A stretch of DNA of 33,257 nucleotides from Aureococcus anophagefferens (Eukaryota > Sar > Pelagophyceae > Pelagomonadales > Pelagomonadaceae). Positions 1 to 10,579 of this stretch are shown one piece after another. The notes beneath the pieces were generated by a model, which made no database searches, had not been told where the DNA came from, and saw only the letters and a list, made by a program, of their open reading frames with translations. A program made the position numbers and the translations under genes. Positions within the stretch are counted from its first letter, which is position 1. Each line of letters begins with the position of its first letter. The stretch covers positions 194,010-227,266 of the forward strand of contig NW_008705575.1 in NCBI RefSeq assembly GCF_000186865.1, read 5' to 3'.

Positions 1-89
1 TGCAGCAAAATTGACATAGCGTTTGCTCGTACGGACCCGGGAACGCGCAGTTCTTCGCGGCGTGCGGCCGCGGGGGCTCCGCGGGCGCC

Positions 90-515
90 ATGCTCGGCTC
101 CCTGACGAGCGGCGGCTTCGCGCTTGTGCTTCGCCTGACGCTGAACCGGCTGCTCGGCCGCTTCCTCGGGAGGCGCCTGGAGCGGGTGGAGGTGCGCGGC
201 GACGCCATCGAGCTCCGCGACGTGGCCCTCGACGCGGCGGCGCTGGGAAACGCCGTCGCGCCGCCGGGCTGCGTCGTCGAGTCCTGCACCGTCGACCGCC
301 TCGTCCGCGCCCCCCGCGTCCCCGGCCGCGCGCGCGCGCGCCGGCGACGGAACGCCGCCGCCCGCGCAGATCCTCTCCGCGCCGTCCGTGCGCCACCTGC
401 GCCGCGACGGCTGCGTGCTGCGCCTCGAGGGCGTCCGCGTCGTCGCCGCGCCGCGCGTCGCGCCGCGTCCGAACGCCGTTTCCCGCCTCGGAGACGCCGC
501 GCGCGCGCAGGGGCG

Positions 516-547
<32 letters not shown>

Positions 548-3033
548 GACGACGCGCGGCCCGAGGGCCTCGTCGCGCGCGCGACGCGGGCCGTCGGCGC
601 CTGGGCCGAGGGCGTCGCCGAGCGCACGTCCGTCGTCGTCGCGGGCGCCGCCGTCGTCTTCGACGACTTCGAGGCGTCGTTCGCGGAAGTCACCGTCCAC
701 GAGCGGAAGCCGACCGAGCGCTGCGCGCTGGGCTTCGCCGGCGCGAAACTCGCCTGGCGGGGCGTCGACCTCGTCGCCCTCGACGCCGGCGGCCACGCGA
801 CGGTCCGGGAGAGCGACGGGCGCCTCGCGGTCGACGCGCACGTCTCCGAGCCGCGGCTCACCGCGCCCGCGGCCGCGGTCGAGCGGCTCGGTGCGCTGCT
901 CGCCGCCGCGCGGGCGCGCGCCGTCGACGCCGCCGCCGCCGCGGCGCCGGCGGCGCCGCCGCCGACGCCCCTCGCGACGGAGGGCCTCGACGCGTTCCTC
1001 GACGCGCTGGACCTCGACGCGTCCGCGCTGGAGCGGCTCCGAACGACGCTCGAGTCGGCGGCGCGGCGGGCGCTCGACGACGACGCCGACGAGTTCTTCG
1101 ACTGCGCGAGCTCCCTGGAGCTCGCCTTCGACGCCGCGCGGCCGACGCTCGGCACCGCGAAGCTCCACTGCCTCGGCCTGTGTGGAAATCAAATATTCAA
1201 ACCGACTTCAGTGTTTCGACACAAGCTCTTCGGTTGTGCTTCGACAACTCGATGAGAGCAATCGATTCGTCCAAAAGTCAGCCGAATCGACTTCGATTTG
1301 ATCGAGATAGAGAGTTCTGAAGTTTGGTGGGGACCCCCCAAAACAGTGGTTGATTTCCACACAGGCCTCGGCGCCTGCGAGCTCGCCCTCGACGGCGGCG
1401 TCGTCGCGACGGCCCGGGACCTGAGCCTCTGGCGGAGCGGCGCGGGCGCGCTCGGCCTCGAGGCCGCGGCGCTCCGCGTCGCCGGGCCCGGCGCGGAATT
1501 CGCGTGCGACGGTGGCCTCGAGGCCTCCGTCGAGGCGACCGGCGACTGGTCCTGCGCCGGCGGCGACCTCGCGGGCGACGTCGCGGACCCGGCGGCGCTG
1601 CGCGACGTCTTCGAAACCTACGCGTCCCGCGTCGCCGCGCTCGCGGCGCCGCGGCCCGCCGGCGCGCCGCCGCCGGGCGACGCGCGCGGCGACGCCCGCT
1701 TCCGGCGCGTCGAGCTGGCCTGGCGCGGCCGCCGGGCGTCGGCGGCGGCCGTCGCCGTCGCCGTCGCGTCGCGGCCCGCGGGGCGGCGCTGGGGCGCCGA
1801 GGCCGCGGAGTGCGCGGTCCACGACGGCGTCGACCGCATCGCGCGGCTCGTCGGCGGGCCGGGGCGGCCCGTCGTCGTCGAGGGCGCCGTCGGCGCGCCG
1901 CCGCCGTCGAGCCTCTCCCGCGCCGCGCGCCGGCGGCGGGCGGGGGGCGAGGCGCGCGTCGCGCGCTTCGACGACGCGGACGACGACGACGGCGGCGACG
2001 ACGCGCGCGCGGCGCTCCGCGGGGCCCCGCCGCTGTCGAGCCGCGAGCGCGAGGCCGCGACGCGCTACCGCGTCGACGTGCACCGGGCGGAGCTGGACCT
2101 CGACTGCGCGGCCCTCGAGGCGCTGGCGCGGGACGTCGCCGCCGCCGTCGCCGGCGGCGCCGGCGCCGCGCCGCGGCCGGACGCGCCGACGGCCTACGCC
2201 GTGCGCGTCGACGAGGTCGCCGCGAGCGTCCGGGCGGCGCCCGGCGCGGCCGTCGCGGCGCTCGACGTCGCGGGCGTCGACGTCGCCACGGACGGCCGCG
2301 GCGCGACGTTCCGGGTCGAGGACGCGACGCTGGACGTCGACGGCTTTCGGCTCCTGCGCAAGCGGCCGCCGCCGGCGGGGAACCTCGGCGAGGCCGTGCG
2401 CGTGCCCGACGCGCGGCGCGAGGTCGCCGTCGTCGACGAGCCGCTCGTCGTCGGCGAGGCCGCCGCGGCCGCGGCGACGGTGACGGTCCGCGGCGCGATC
2501 CTGGCGCCGCGCCGCGCGGCCGCCGACGCCGTCGCGGCGACGCTCGCGGCGCTCCGGCGCGTCGCCGCGGCGCTGCCCGGCGGCCCCGCGGCGCCGGCGC
2601 CGGAGGCGTACCGCGCCTACGTCGCGTGCCACGACGCGCGCGTCGACTACGCCGACGACGGTCTCGGCCTCCGGGGAGCGGCGACGGTGGGCTTCGCCCG
2701 CGTCGCGGCGACGGCCGTGTCGGCGAGCGTCGACGCCGGCGGCGCGGTCAAGGACGTCGCCCTCTTCGTCGCGGACCGAGGCAGAGGGGAGGATTTGTCT
2801 TTATGGGCGCGCCTCGCGACGCTGGACCGCTGCGAGCTCCGGGGCGCGCGCGACGCCGGGGGGCGCGTCGCCGTCGACGTCGCCGGCGGCACGCTCCGGG
2901 CCTACGCCTGCTCCGACGGCCTCCAGGCGCTGCTGGACCTCGCCGCGGCGTGCGGCGCGGAGTTCGCCGCGGGGGGGGAGGACGAAGACGACGGCGACGA
3001 CTCGTCCGCGGGCTCGCTCGGCGGCCAGCTCAT

Positions 3034-3065
<32 letters not shown>

Positions 3066-4807
3066 CGAGCTCGAGCACGTCGTCCGACGGGCGGCGGCGC
3101 GACCTCTTCATGTCGGCCATGGGCGAGTCGCGCATGTTCATGTCGGCGCTCGGCGAGAGCCAGATCGCGGGGGACCCCGTGGAGCTCGGCGACCTCGCGG
3201 GCGCGTCGCGGCGCGCCCTCGAGGCCTCCGTCGAGTACGGCTCCGAGGACGCCGCGTCGGAGCTCTCCGACGGCGGCTCGTCGGACGGCGACGGCGACGA
3301 CGCGGACGACGGCGCGCGGTCGTCGTGGTACGGGGGCCGCGCGCCGGAGCTGCGCGAGGACCACGTGCCCGTGCCCGCCACCGGCGGCGAGGGCCTCGCG
3401 AGCGTCTCCGACGAGACGCTGCGCGTCGACGTGCGGGACCTCGCGCTCCAGGTGAGGCTCTTCGCCGGCGCGGACTTTGCGGGGACGCGCGCGCCGTCGG
3501 CGGCGGCGCCGCCGCGGCGGCCCGGCGCCCTCCTCGCGACGCTCCTCGAGGACGACGGCGACGACGAGGCGGCGCCCGCGGCGTCGACGTCGGCCCGCAA
3601 CGTCGACGACCTCGTGGAGCTCGAAGCCGTCGGCGCGTCGTTCTCCGCGTCCGTCGCGCGCTCCGGCGGCGCGCGCTACGACGGCGGCCTCGGCGACGTC
3701 ACGGTCGTCGAGTCCATCAGCCGCGGCGACCGCAAGCTGCGGCCCGCCGTGCGCCACTGGCGCTCCGACGGCCGCCACCCGCGCGAGACGGGCGCCGCGG
3801 CCGTGCGGGTCCTCGCGGAGCGCGACGGCGCGGACCTGCGCGTGAAGCTGCGGGCGCTGCCCCTGCGGTGCCAGCTCGACGCCGAGTGCGTCCGGTTCCT
3901 GGACGCGTTCTTCGGCGGCCTCGAGGTCGGCGGGCGCGCGGACGACGCCGACGACCGCGGCGCTTTGCTCGTGCCGAGCGCGCGCGCGGCGCCCGGCGGC
4001 GGCGGCGGCGCCGTGACCGTGGACGTCGCGCCGTTGGCGCTCAAGCTCGACTACACGCCCCGGGGGCCCGACGCCGCGGGGCTCAAGCGGGGCGAGCTCG
4101 GCGAGCTGCTGCAGTGCTTCGCGCTCGAACGCGTCGCCGTGGCCACGCGGCGGTGCCGCGTCGTCGCGGCGACGCCCGCGGAGGCCTGGGACGCGCTGCG
4201 GTCGACGTGGGCCGCGGAGCTCGGCGGGGACCAGCTCCGCGCCTTCGTCGCCGGCGCGTCGGCCGTGCGGCCCGTCGCCGAGGTCGGGAGAGCGCTGCGG
4301 GACGTCCACGGCGACGTCGCGCGCGCGCGCGACGGCGCCAAGCTGCGGGCGCTGCGCGGGTCCGCGGGCCGCGCCGGGGCGGTGGTCGCCTGCGAGTCGG
4401 CGCGGGGCGCGCGGCGTTTAGTGGCGCGGCTGTCGTTCGCGCTCGACGAGGCCGCGGACGTCCTCGACGCGGACGCGGCGCGGCGCGCCGCGTTCGCCGC
4501 GCCGGGGTCGCCGGCGCGGCGGCGCGACCGCGAGGCGCTGCGGGGCCTCGACGCGGCGGCGCGGGGCGACCGGCGCAGGCGGCTCGAGGACGCGCGCGAC
4601 GCCGTCGCGCGCGGCGTCGCGGGCGCGCGCGACGCGTGCGCGGCCGCGATGCGCCGGCCGTCGCCGGGGACCGTGGCCAAGGCCGCGCCCGTGGCGCTCC
4701 TGCGCCTCCTCGCGGGCAAGTCGCGCGGCGTCGCCATCCTCCTCGTCGGCCTCGAGGCGGAGATCGACGCGGACGACGACGCGGCGCTACCGCGGAGCCC
4801 GCGGTAG
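90..4807 (+). CDS. ATG2: ATG2 autophagy lipid-transfer protein
   Basis: ATG2 is a bridge-like protein that moves phospholipid from the ER to the growing autophagosome membrane. The start at 90 opens a chorein-type N-terminus (NRLLGRFLGRRLE, then ELRDVALDAAALG). Near 4018-4130 is the block typical of the ATG2 C-terminus (VDVAPLALKLDYTPR), followed at about 4225-4310 by DQLRAFVAGASAVRPVAEVG, matching the ATG2 C-terminal region. The frame moves twice near the 5' end. A 67-base GT-AG intron at 303-369 would join CTVDRL to ILSAPSVRH; the second change, between about 460 and 545, I could not resolve. A family B introner (1178-1364) splits the gene, and removing 1182-1364 restores the frame. The middle holds acidic low-complexity runs (about 2970-3080 and 3270-3310). 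Length is about 1,500 residues, normal for ATG2. Family call is firm; the 5' exon structure is not. Confidence 0.82.
303..369 (+). other. candidate short intron in ATG2
   Basis: GT at 303 and AG at 369 give a 67-base phase-0 intron joining the chorein frame to the frame encoding RHLRRDGCVLRLEG. A donor at 318 would also keep the frame. This is inferred from the frame change only. Confidence 0.45.
1178..1364 (+). mobile_element. Introner, family B, in ATG2
   Basis: The element runs from CTGTGTGG to CCACACAG and is 187 bp, shorter than its relatives. It is flanked by the perfect 8 bp duplication GCCTCGGC (1170-1177 and 1365-1372). Its shared core is reversed relative to the gene. The intron that keeps the frame is GT at 1182 to AG at 1364 (183 bases), leaving CTGT plus the second duplication in the mRNA, four extra codons. 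It encodes no protein, so it is non-autonomous. Confidence 0.93.
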
Positions 4808-4857
4808 CGGCTCGCCGCTCGCGCCACTTTTGTTAAAACACACGGCTTGCTTATCTT

Positions 4858-7690
4858 CTATGCTGCACGCGGCATCTGCCATCGCGTCCCGAGCAGCACA
4901 GCTTGGATCGACGATTGCTCACTGGCTTCGACTACATCTTCGAGCGTGTCGTCCTCGTCTAGCGAGGCCCCTTTGACGAAGAGGGCGCAGCTCTCTGCGG
5001 TGAGGCCCTTCTTCTTGACGCGCTTCAACATTTCCTCTTGCAGCGCACCGACCGTCGCACCCCAAGGGAACGGGACGCGCAGCTGCAGGCTTTGGTTGTT
5101 CATGGCGATGGCCACCGTGAACTTGCCCAAGCGCCGCGCGCAAGGGGAGTCACGCGTGTCAGCAGCGGGCCCTGCAGGAGCGGGCGCCTCGTCGCGGGGC
5201 CGGCCGTGATTCACCGCCGGCGGGGGACGCGGCGCGGGCCGCGGCGCGGGCCGCGGCGGCGAGGGCGCGGGCGGCGCCAACGGGATGGTCGCGTCGTCGT
5301 CGTCGAGCTCGGGCGCCGCGGGCTCGGGCGCCGGGGTCGCGGGCGGCGCGGCCGCGGCGTCGTCGTCCGCGGGCACGAGCGTCGATGGCCGCGCGGACGC
5401 CTCCTGGTCCTCGTCGTCCCACTGGACGGTCCACCAGCCGCACTTGCCCTTGCTCAGGAGCGTGCACTCCCGCGCGCCGTCCCGCTCGCGGAGCCGCGAG
5501 CCCTCCTCGATGTGCGCGTAGGCGCCCTTGGGCATCGCGGCCGCCGCGGGCCGCGGGCTCCGGGCCGGCGGCGCGGCGACGGGCGGCGGCGCGGCGACGG
5601 GCGGTGGCGCGACGGGCGCCGCCGCGAGCGCGGGGCACCCAGCCTCGAGGCGGTCGATGATGGGATCCGACTGCGACTCCTCGCCGTCTTCCGTGCGCGA
5701 CCGCTCGTTGCCGATCGCGACGTCCTCGAGCTCGTCGCCGTGGCACGCGACCTCCTCGCCGTCGCCGTCGCCGTCGCCGTCGCGGCGGACGTAGAACATG
5801 TTGCCCGCGCCCACGGACATGACCGTGCCGACGCCGCCGCCCTGGCTCGCGGGGATGGCGACGCGGCGGCCGACGGCGCACTGGCGCTGGCGCGCCTCGG
5901 CGTCGGAGATGTCGCTGATGACCGAGTCGTCGTCGGCGGCGCCCTCGTCGTCGGGGACCACCTCGACCCATGACTTGCGCAGGGACACGATCATCGGGTC
6001 GTCGTCGAGGTGGACCTTGATCCAGGCCTTGTTGCGCTCGACGACGATGCCGTACTTGCCCGCGAGCGACGTGTGCGCCCCCGTCACGCGGACGCGGTCG
6101 TGCACCTTGGCCCACTGAGGCCTGGGCGCGTCGCCGGCCGTGGCCTTCTTGCGCCGCTTCGGCGGCGCGGCGGCGCCGAAACAGGGCGCGTCGCCGGCCG
6201 TGGCCTTCTTGCGCCACTTCTTCTTGCGCCGTTCTTGCGCCGCTTCTTCTTGCGCCGACGTTTTTGCGCTCTTGCCCCGCCGCTTCTTGCTCTTCTTGAC
6301 GATCTCGCGGCCCTGCTCGTCGGCAAGGTTCCTGCTCGTGGGCGCGAGGGCGAGGTGCTCCTGGGACTGGGTCCGCGACCGGTCGCGCGACCCGTCCGGC
6401 GGCGGCATCGGCGGCGGCGGCATGTTGCGCACGACCGCCGGCACGAGCTCCGCAGGCGAGGCTGCGGCCATGTCGCCGGCCGCGGCCTCGGCCGCGGCGG
6501 CGTCGACCAGACGCTGCAGGGCGAGGTCCGGCACGGACGTCTCCGGCGCGTCCTTGTTCGACGGCTTCTTCTTCGCGCGGCGCTTGCGGGCCCGCGGCGC
6601 CGCGGCGGCCGCGTCGGCCGCGACGCCGAAGGCCTCGTTCGCGCGGCGCTTGCCGGACGGTGGAGTTGCGCGGGTCGTCGAGCATGGGCGTCGGGTCGTC
6701 GGACTGGGGCGGCGCGTCGGCGATGCCCAGGTGCGCGCGCGCGAGCGTGCCGACCGGCGGAGGCGTCGCCGCGTACGCGCCGGCCGACGGCGGCGCGGCG
6801 GGCGCGCTCGCGGCGGGGTCGATGGCCGCCTCCGAAAGCATGGGCGCGGGCGCCGCCGGCGCCTCGGAGGCGGGCTCCTCGTCGGCCGGCGGCGAAGACT
6901 GCCGCGGCGCGGGCTCCGCGGCCGGCTCGGGCTCCGCGGCCGGCTCGGGCGGCGGCGGCGGCGCGTCCGGCGGAGGCTGCTCCTTTCGGCGCTTGCCGGC
7001 CGCCGGCGAGTCGGTCGCGCTCGCGCTTCGCTTCGTCGAGGCCCGCGGCTCTTCGAGCATCGGCGCGGCGGGCGCGGGCGCGGCCGGGGAATCCTCGTTC
7101 TCCTGCGGCGCGAAGACGACCTCCGAGTCCTCCTCCGAAGCGCCGGCGGCGTCGCCGACGGTCGCATGTTCCTCCTCCTCCTCCTCCGCGTCGGCCTCGC
7201 CGCCGACCTTCTCCTCCTCGTTCGCGTCCGGGACCTCGCAGACGTCGCAGAATTTTTCGAACGGGAAGTTGTCCGCGAACGTGCAGGCGTTGCAGCTCCA
7301 CTTGGGCGTCGTCGCCAAGCGCACCTTCGCCGCCGACGCGGCCGCCGCGGCCACGGCCTCGTCGGCGGCGGCCGTCGCCGCCTCGGCCACCGCGACCGCC
7401 GCGGCGGGCGCGGGCACCGCGTCTAAATCATTTTTGTATACCTTCGTGATCGCGTAGAACGCGGGCCACGACTCGAGGTCCGCGGCGCTCGCCGGGTAGG
7501 ACCCGTGCGTCTCGCGGAGCGCCGCGCGGCCGTCCCCGGCGTACCAGGTGCCCATGGGGCCGTGCGGCCATCCCCGCAGCTCCCAGGCCACCGCGCCGTC
7601 GCCGTCGGCGGCGTTGTCTTGCATCTGCGCCAAGGTATGAGCGACGTCAATCACCGGATTTTTGTTCTGAGGGGGCTGCATCTCCGCCAT
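4858..7690 (-). CDS. RanBP2-type zinc finger, SH3-like and ubiquitin-like protein
   Basis: I recognise domains but not the whole protein. From the N-terminus: a RanBP2-type zinc finger (WSCNACTF, then CDVC; about 7230-7300), long Ala/Pro/Glu-rich linkers, basic Lys/Arg stretches likely to act in the nucleus, then three short SH3-like or Tudor-like segments (around VRVTGAHTSLAGKYGIVVE, then GRRVAIPASQGGGVG, then CGWWTVQWDDED). A ubiquitin-like C-terminus starts at KFTVAIAMNNQSLQLRV. Such parts suggest a chromatin or ubiquitin-binding scaffold; that is inference. The frame shifts by one near 6650, between DDPRNST and PSGKRRANEAFG; I found no convincing intron there, so a base error or an unusual intron is possible. 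The start at 7690 (MAEMQPP) is preferred over 7720 (MKPRCSG) only weakly. It shares a 63-base head-to-head spacer with the next gene and ends 50 bases from ATG2. Confidence 0.7.
6124..6225. repeat. 60-bp direct repeat inside the zinc-finger gene
   Basis: A stretch beginning GCGCGTCGCCGGCCGTGGCC occurs twice, 60 bases apart, and encodes the repeated motif KKATAGDAP on the minus strand. It lengthens a basic linker. Confidence 0.7.
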
Positions 7691-7753
7691 CGGCGAGAGC
7701 CCACTGCAACGCGGCTTCAACGACTCGACATCTTCGACGCGAGCTGCGACACG

Positions 7754-8395
7754 ATGGCCGCACGTAATTGCGCCCAGCGCGCTCTACTCCTCGCCTGCTG
7801 CGCATCCGCGTGGCGCGCGACGACGCGCGACGTCGCCGCCCCGCCGTCGTCGCGCCGCGGCGCGTCCGCCTGGCGCCACGCGCCCGCGCCGCTCGCCCCG
7901 CCGTCGTCGCGCCGCGGCTTCTTCTCCGCCGCGGCCGCCGGCGCCGCATCCCTCGCGGCGCGCCGCGCGGACGCCGCGGAGCCCAAGCAGGCGAAGCTCC
8001 CCGCGGCCGCGCTCGCGAAGATCGTGACCGCCGACGTCACGGAGCGCCAGTTCCTCGCGACGGCCGACTTCACGCGGTCGCTCTACGACGAGTCGGCGAC
8101 GTTCACCGACGAGATCGACACCTACACGATCGACAAGTTCATCGCGGGCACGAAGAAGCTCTTCGTCGCGGAGAAGTCCCGGGTCGACCTCGACGGCGCC
8201 GTGACCGTCGACGACGGCAAGGCCGAGTTCAAATTCAAGGAGACGCTCTGCTTCAACCTGCCCTTCGTCAAGCCCACGGTCTTCGTGAGCGGCCGCGTCG
8301 TGCTGACGCGCGACCCGGCGAGCGGCCTCTTCACGGCCTACCGCGAGTACTGGGACCAGACGCCCAACGAGGTCATACGGAAGGCGAAGCTCTAA
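7754..8395 (+). CDS. Plastid-lumen NTF2/SnoaL-like protein
   Basis: The 213-residue protein has a three-part targeting region. Residues 1-19 form a signal peptide ending in ASAW (17-20), the complex-plastid cleavage motif; ASAW recurs at 37-40. Residues 53-54 are a twin arginine followed by GFF and an alanine-rich stretch ending ARRADAA, a likely Tat-type lumen signal cleaved near 74. The mature part (about 75-213) contains DFTRSLYDESATFTDEIDTY and DPASGLFTAYREYWDQ, resembling the SnoaL/NTF2-like DUF2358 proteins of plants and algae, whose biochemical role is poorly known. The octet APPSSRRG occurs twice (about 29-36 and 48-55), an internal duplication in the transit region. Its stop is 9 bases from the stop of the next gene. 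Targeting is well supported; function is not known. Confidence 0.75.
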   Translation: MAARNCAQRALLLACCASAWRATTRDVAAPPSSRRGASAWRHAPAPLAPPSSRRGFFSAAAAGAASLAARRADAAEPKQAKLPAAALAKIVTADVTERQFLATADFTRSLYDESATFTDEIDTYTIDKFIAGTKKLFVAEKSRVDLDGAVTVDDGKAEFKFKETLCFNLPFVKPTVFVSGRVVLTRDPASGLFTAYREYWDQTPNEVIRKAKL

Positions 8396-8404
8396 ACGTC
8401 CGTA

Positions 8405-8869
8405 TTATCGCGTCCGCGTGTTCTCGACCTTGCTCTGGATGCGGTGCTGCGCCTCCTCGAACTGGCGCACGGTGCGGTCGAGGCACTCGCGGCCGACGAC
8501 GAGCATGCGCGCGACGAGGAGCGGGTCCTGCGCGATCGGAGGGGTGGGTGCGCGCGATGGGCGGGGCGGGCGGACGCGGCGGGACGCGCGGGCTCGTCGC
8601 GCGCCTGCTCGAACTCCTTGCGCGCGCTCGCGCGCAGGACCACGTTCCTACGGCGGGGATGATCGGCGTCGCGGCGCCTCGATGCCGACGCACCAGGGCT
8701 CGCCCTCCTTGTCCGCCCAGTGGAAGTGCCGCGAGGCGCGCAGGATGTCGCGGTAGAGGCTCAGCGCCTCCGGATTCGCGGCCTTGCGCGGCGCAAAGAG
8801 CGTTCGCCTCTCGATGCGCGGCGCGAATGTCATGGCGCGCCTCAGCGCGTGCGCTGCGGGGCCAGCCAT
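8405..8869 (-). CDS. LYR-motif mitochondrial assembly protein
   Basis: LYR proteins are small mitochondrial helpers that bind acyl carrier protein and assist Fe-S or respiratory-complex assembly. Exon 1 (8694-8869) encodes a basic N-terminus and SLYRDILRASRHFHWADKEG, containing the LYR motif. A 46-base GT-AG intron (8648-8693) joins EPW to NVVLRASARKEFEQARDE. The last exon (8405-8527) encodes DPLLVARMLVVGRECLDRTV and ends with a stop at 8405-8407. The second intron ends with CAG at 8528-8530, but its donor is unclear: the available GT sites break the frame, and a GC donor after GAGCCC would keep it. The pattern ARKEFEQAR...DP..VAR fits LYR family members. The subfamily cannot be fixed. Confidence 0.72.
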
Positions 8870-8969
8870 GACGCAGAGCAGCTTAGAGCTCACACTCGAA
8901 GCCGGTCGAGCACCGCAAGAGCAGGGCAGCTTCGGCGAGCAGTGGCTGTGGCTAATCGAGCTGCGTGCG

Positions 8970-9623
8970 ATGCTGGCTCGAATCGCGCGCTGCCGCGCGT
9001 CCCTCCATGCTGTCCGCGGCACCGCGCGCCGCCAGCGCCGCAATTCGACGGGCCGGGCCCTCGCCGTCGTGCTCAAGGAGGAGTGGGACGGCGAGCAGGC
9101 GAATCTGGCCGTCGGCGGCCGCCTGGAGCAGCTCGTCGGCCAGCTCCAGGCGCGCGGCGGCGCCATCTCCGACGAGGCCGGCGACGGCCGCGTGACCATC
9201 ACGCTGCCCGGCGTCGTCGCGACCTTCGACTGCCGCGACGTGCCCGAGGAGGACGACGCGCCCGCGGCGCCGTCGGCCGGCGACGCCGACGCGCCGCCGC
9301 CCGTCGAGTTCGACGCGAGCGTCGCCGGCGCCGGCGGCGCGAAGCTCGTCTTCGAGTGCGTCGCGGCCGACTCGGTCCAGATCGACGCCGTGGCCTTCTA
9401 CGGCGCGGAGTCGGGCGACGACGCCTACGACGGTCCCAAATTCGACGAGCTCGACGCGAAGCTCCAGGCGTCCTTCTACGCGTACCTCGAGGGCAAAGGC
9501 GTCGACCCGGACCTCTGCGAGACCATCTGCGCCTACGCGAGCCACAAGGAGGCGCTCGAGTACGCGAACTGGCTCGAGCGGTGCGGCAAGTTCCTCGAGG
9601 CCAGCGAGCCCGACGACGCTTAA
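8970..9623 (+). CDS. p32/MAM33 mitochondrial glycoprotein family
   Basis: Members (C1QBP, MAM33) are acidic trimeric proteins of the mitochondrial matrix involved in ribosome and oxidative phosphorylation upkeep. The start at 8970 gives an arginine-rich, acid-free leader (MLARIARCRASLHAVRG) typical of a mitochondrial presequence. Family signs are GRVTITLPGVVATFDC, an acidic middle (PEEDDAPAAP), SVQIDAVAFYGAE, and the C-terminal helices FDELDAKLQASFYAYLEGKG and EALEYANWLERCGKFLE. Length is 217 residues, near the family norm. It shares a 100-base spacer with the LYR gene, also predicted mitochondrial, so the two might share a two-way promoter. Its stop lies 5 bases from the stop of the DDI1-like gene. 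Confidence 0.82.
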   Translation: MLARIARCRASLHAVRGTARRQRRNSTGRALAVVLKEEWDGEQANLAVGGRLEQLVGQLQARGGAISDEAGDGRVTITLPGVVATFDCRDVPEEDDAPAAPSAGDADAPPPVEFDASVAGAGGAKLVFECVAADSVQIDAVAFYGAESGDDAYDGPKFDELDAKLQASFYAYLEGKGVDPDLCETICAYASHKEALEYANWLERCGKFLEASEPDDA

Positions 9624-9628
9624 TACTA

Positions 9629-10471
9629 TTACATCGGCCGGCACCCGAGCTCGGGCGGGAGCGAGTCCTCGAGCCGCGCGCGGTGCCGCGCCTGGGCCTC
9701 GCGCGGGAGGAAGGGCACGCGGACGCCGCCCGCGCCGCCGAAGACGAGCGCCCCCCGCTCGAGGTCGACGATGCACTTGAAGCGCCGCATCTGGTCCAGC
9801 CCCAGCAGCAGGAGCTGGTCCTGGACCTCGAGGCACGAGAAGTCGAGCGCGAACTCGACGCCCTTGTCGAGCGTCAGCGCGACGCCGCGGAGCTTCCCGA
9901 TGATGCGCGCTCTCCCGACGCCCGCGGCGACGCCCTGCTCGCTCGTGTCGAGGCGGTCGAGGATGCCGAGCGCGCGCGCGAGGGGCGCGCTGATGACGGA
10001 GTGCTGCGCGCCCGTGTCGACCATCATCTCCACGCGCGCGTTGCCGAGCGTGCACGCGACGAGGGCCATGCCCGCGTCGACGCCCGCGGACCGCGCGAAC
10101 GGGTCCACGTACTGCGGCCGCCGCGGCGCGGGACCACCGGTGGTCGGGCCGCCGGCCGCGCAGCGCGCGCAGAGGTCGAAGTCGCAGCGCAGGCAGCTCA
10201 TCGCGGTTTCGCCCGGCGGCAACCGCGCCCCGCAGCGGTCGCAGACGATGCGCTGCGCCGCCGTGGCCGCGAAGCGCCGCAGGCCGCAGCCCCGCGGGCA
10301 GTTCGCGCCGTGGGCGCCGCCGGGCTGGCGCGGCGGCGGCTGGCGCGGCGGCTGGCGCGGCGGCGGCTGGCCCTGCTGGCTGAGCTCCCGCGCCAGGGCC
10401 GCGTCGCTGCTCTCCTGCATCGCCCGCGCCAGCGCCGCATCGTTGCGCGTGATCGACGGCAGCGCGCACAT
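9629..10471 (-). CDS. DDI1-like retroviral-type aspartyl protease
   Basis: DDI1 proteins are ubiquitin-linked aspartyl proteases acting with the proteasome. The 280-residue product has the catalytic DTGAQ at 152-156, a second half with GVGRARIIGKLRGVALTLDK, and the family pattern LLLGLDQMRRFKCIVDLE followed by VPFLP. Instead of the usual N-terminal ubiquitin-like domain it has two repeats around residues 11-32 (DAALARAMQESS, DAALAREL) that look like ubiquitin-interacting helices, a Pro/Gln/Arg linker, and a cysteine-rich segment at 58-104 (CPRGC, CDRCG, CLRCDFDLCARC), probably a zinc-binding fold. Ubiquitin recognition by a different module is inferred. The ATG at 10471 is the first in frame. 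Confidence 0.8.
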   Translation of the reverse strand: MCALPSITRNDAALARAMQESSDAALARELSQQGQPPPRQPPRQPPPRQPGGAHGANCPRGCGLRRFAATAAQRIVCDRCGARLPPGETAMSCLRCDFDLCARCAAGGPTTGGPAPRRPQYVDPFARSAGVDAGMALVACTLGNARVEMMVDTGAQHSVISAPLARALGILDRLDTSEQGVAAGVGRARIIGKLRGVALTLDKGVEFALDFSCLEVQDQLLLLGLDQMRRFKCIVDLERGALVFGGAGGVRVPFLPREAQARHRARLEDSLPPELGCRPM

Positions 10472-10579
10472 CGGAGAACGCTTCGACGGCGATGCGCAGA
10501 TCAGCGTCTCAGATGGAAGCCCATCGTAAGCGCGCCTCGAGCGAAGAAGGTTTGTGGTGCCGCCTGTTCTGGAGAGAGG

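Noticed and set aside
2801..4309. Long minus-strand open frame under ATG2, and similar long frames opposite most genes
   Set aside because: At this GC content stops are rare in all frames. These frames are Arg/Ala/Pro-rich with no motifs, and the opposite strand has clear family signatures.
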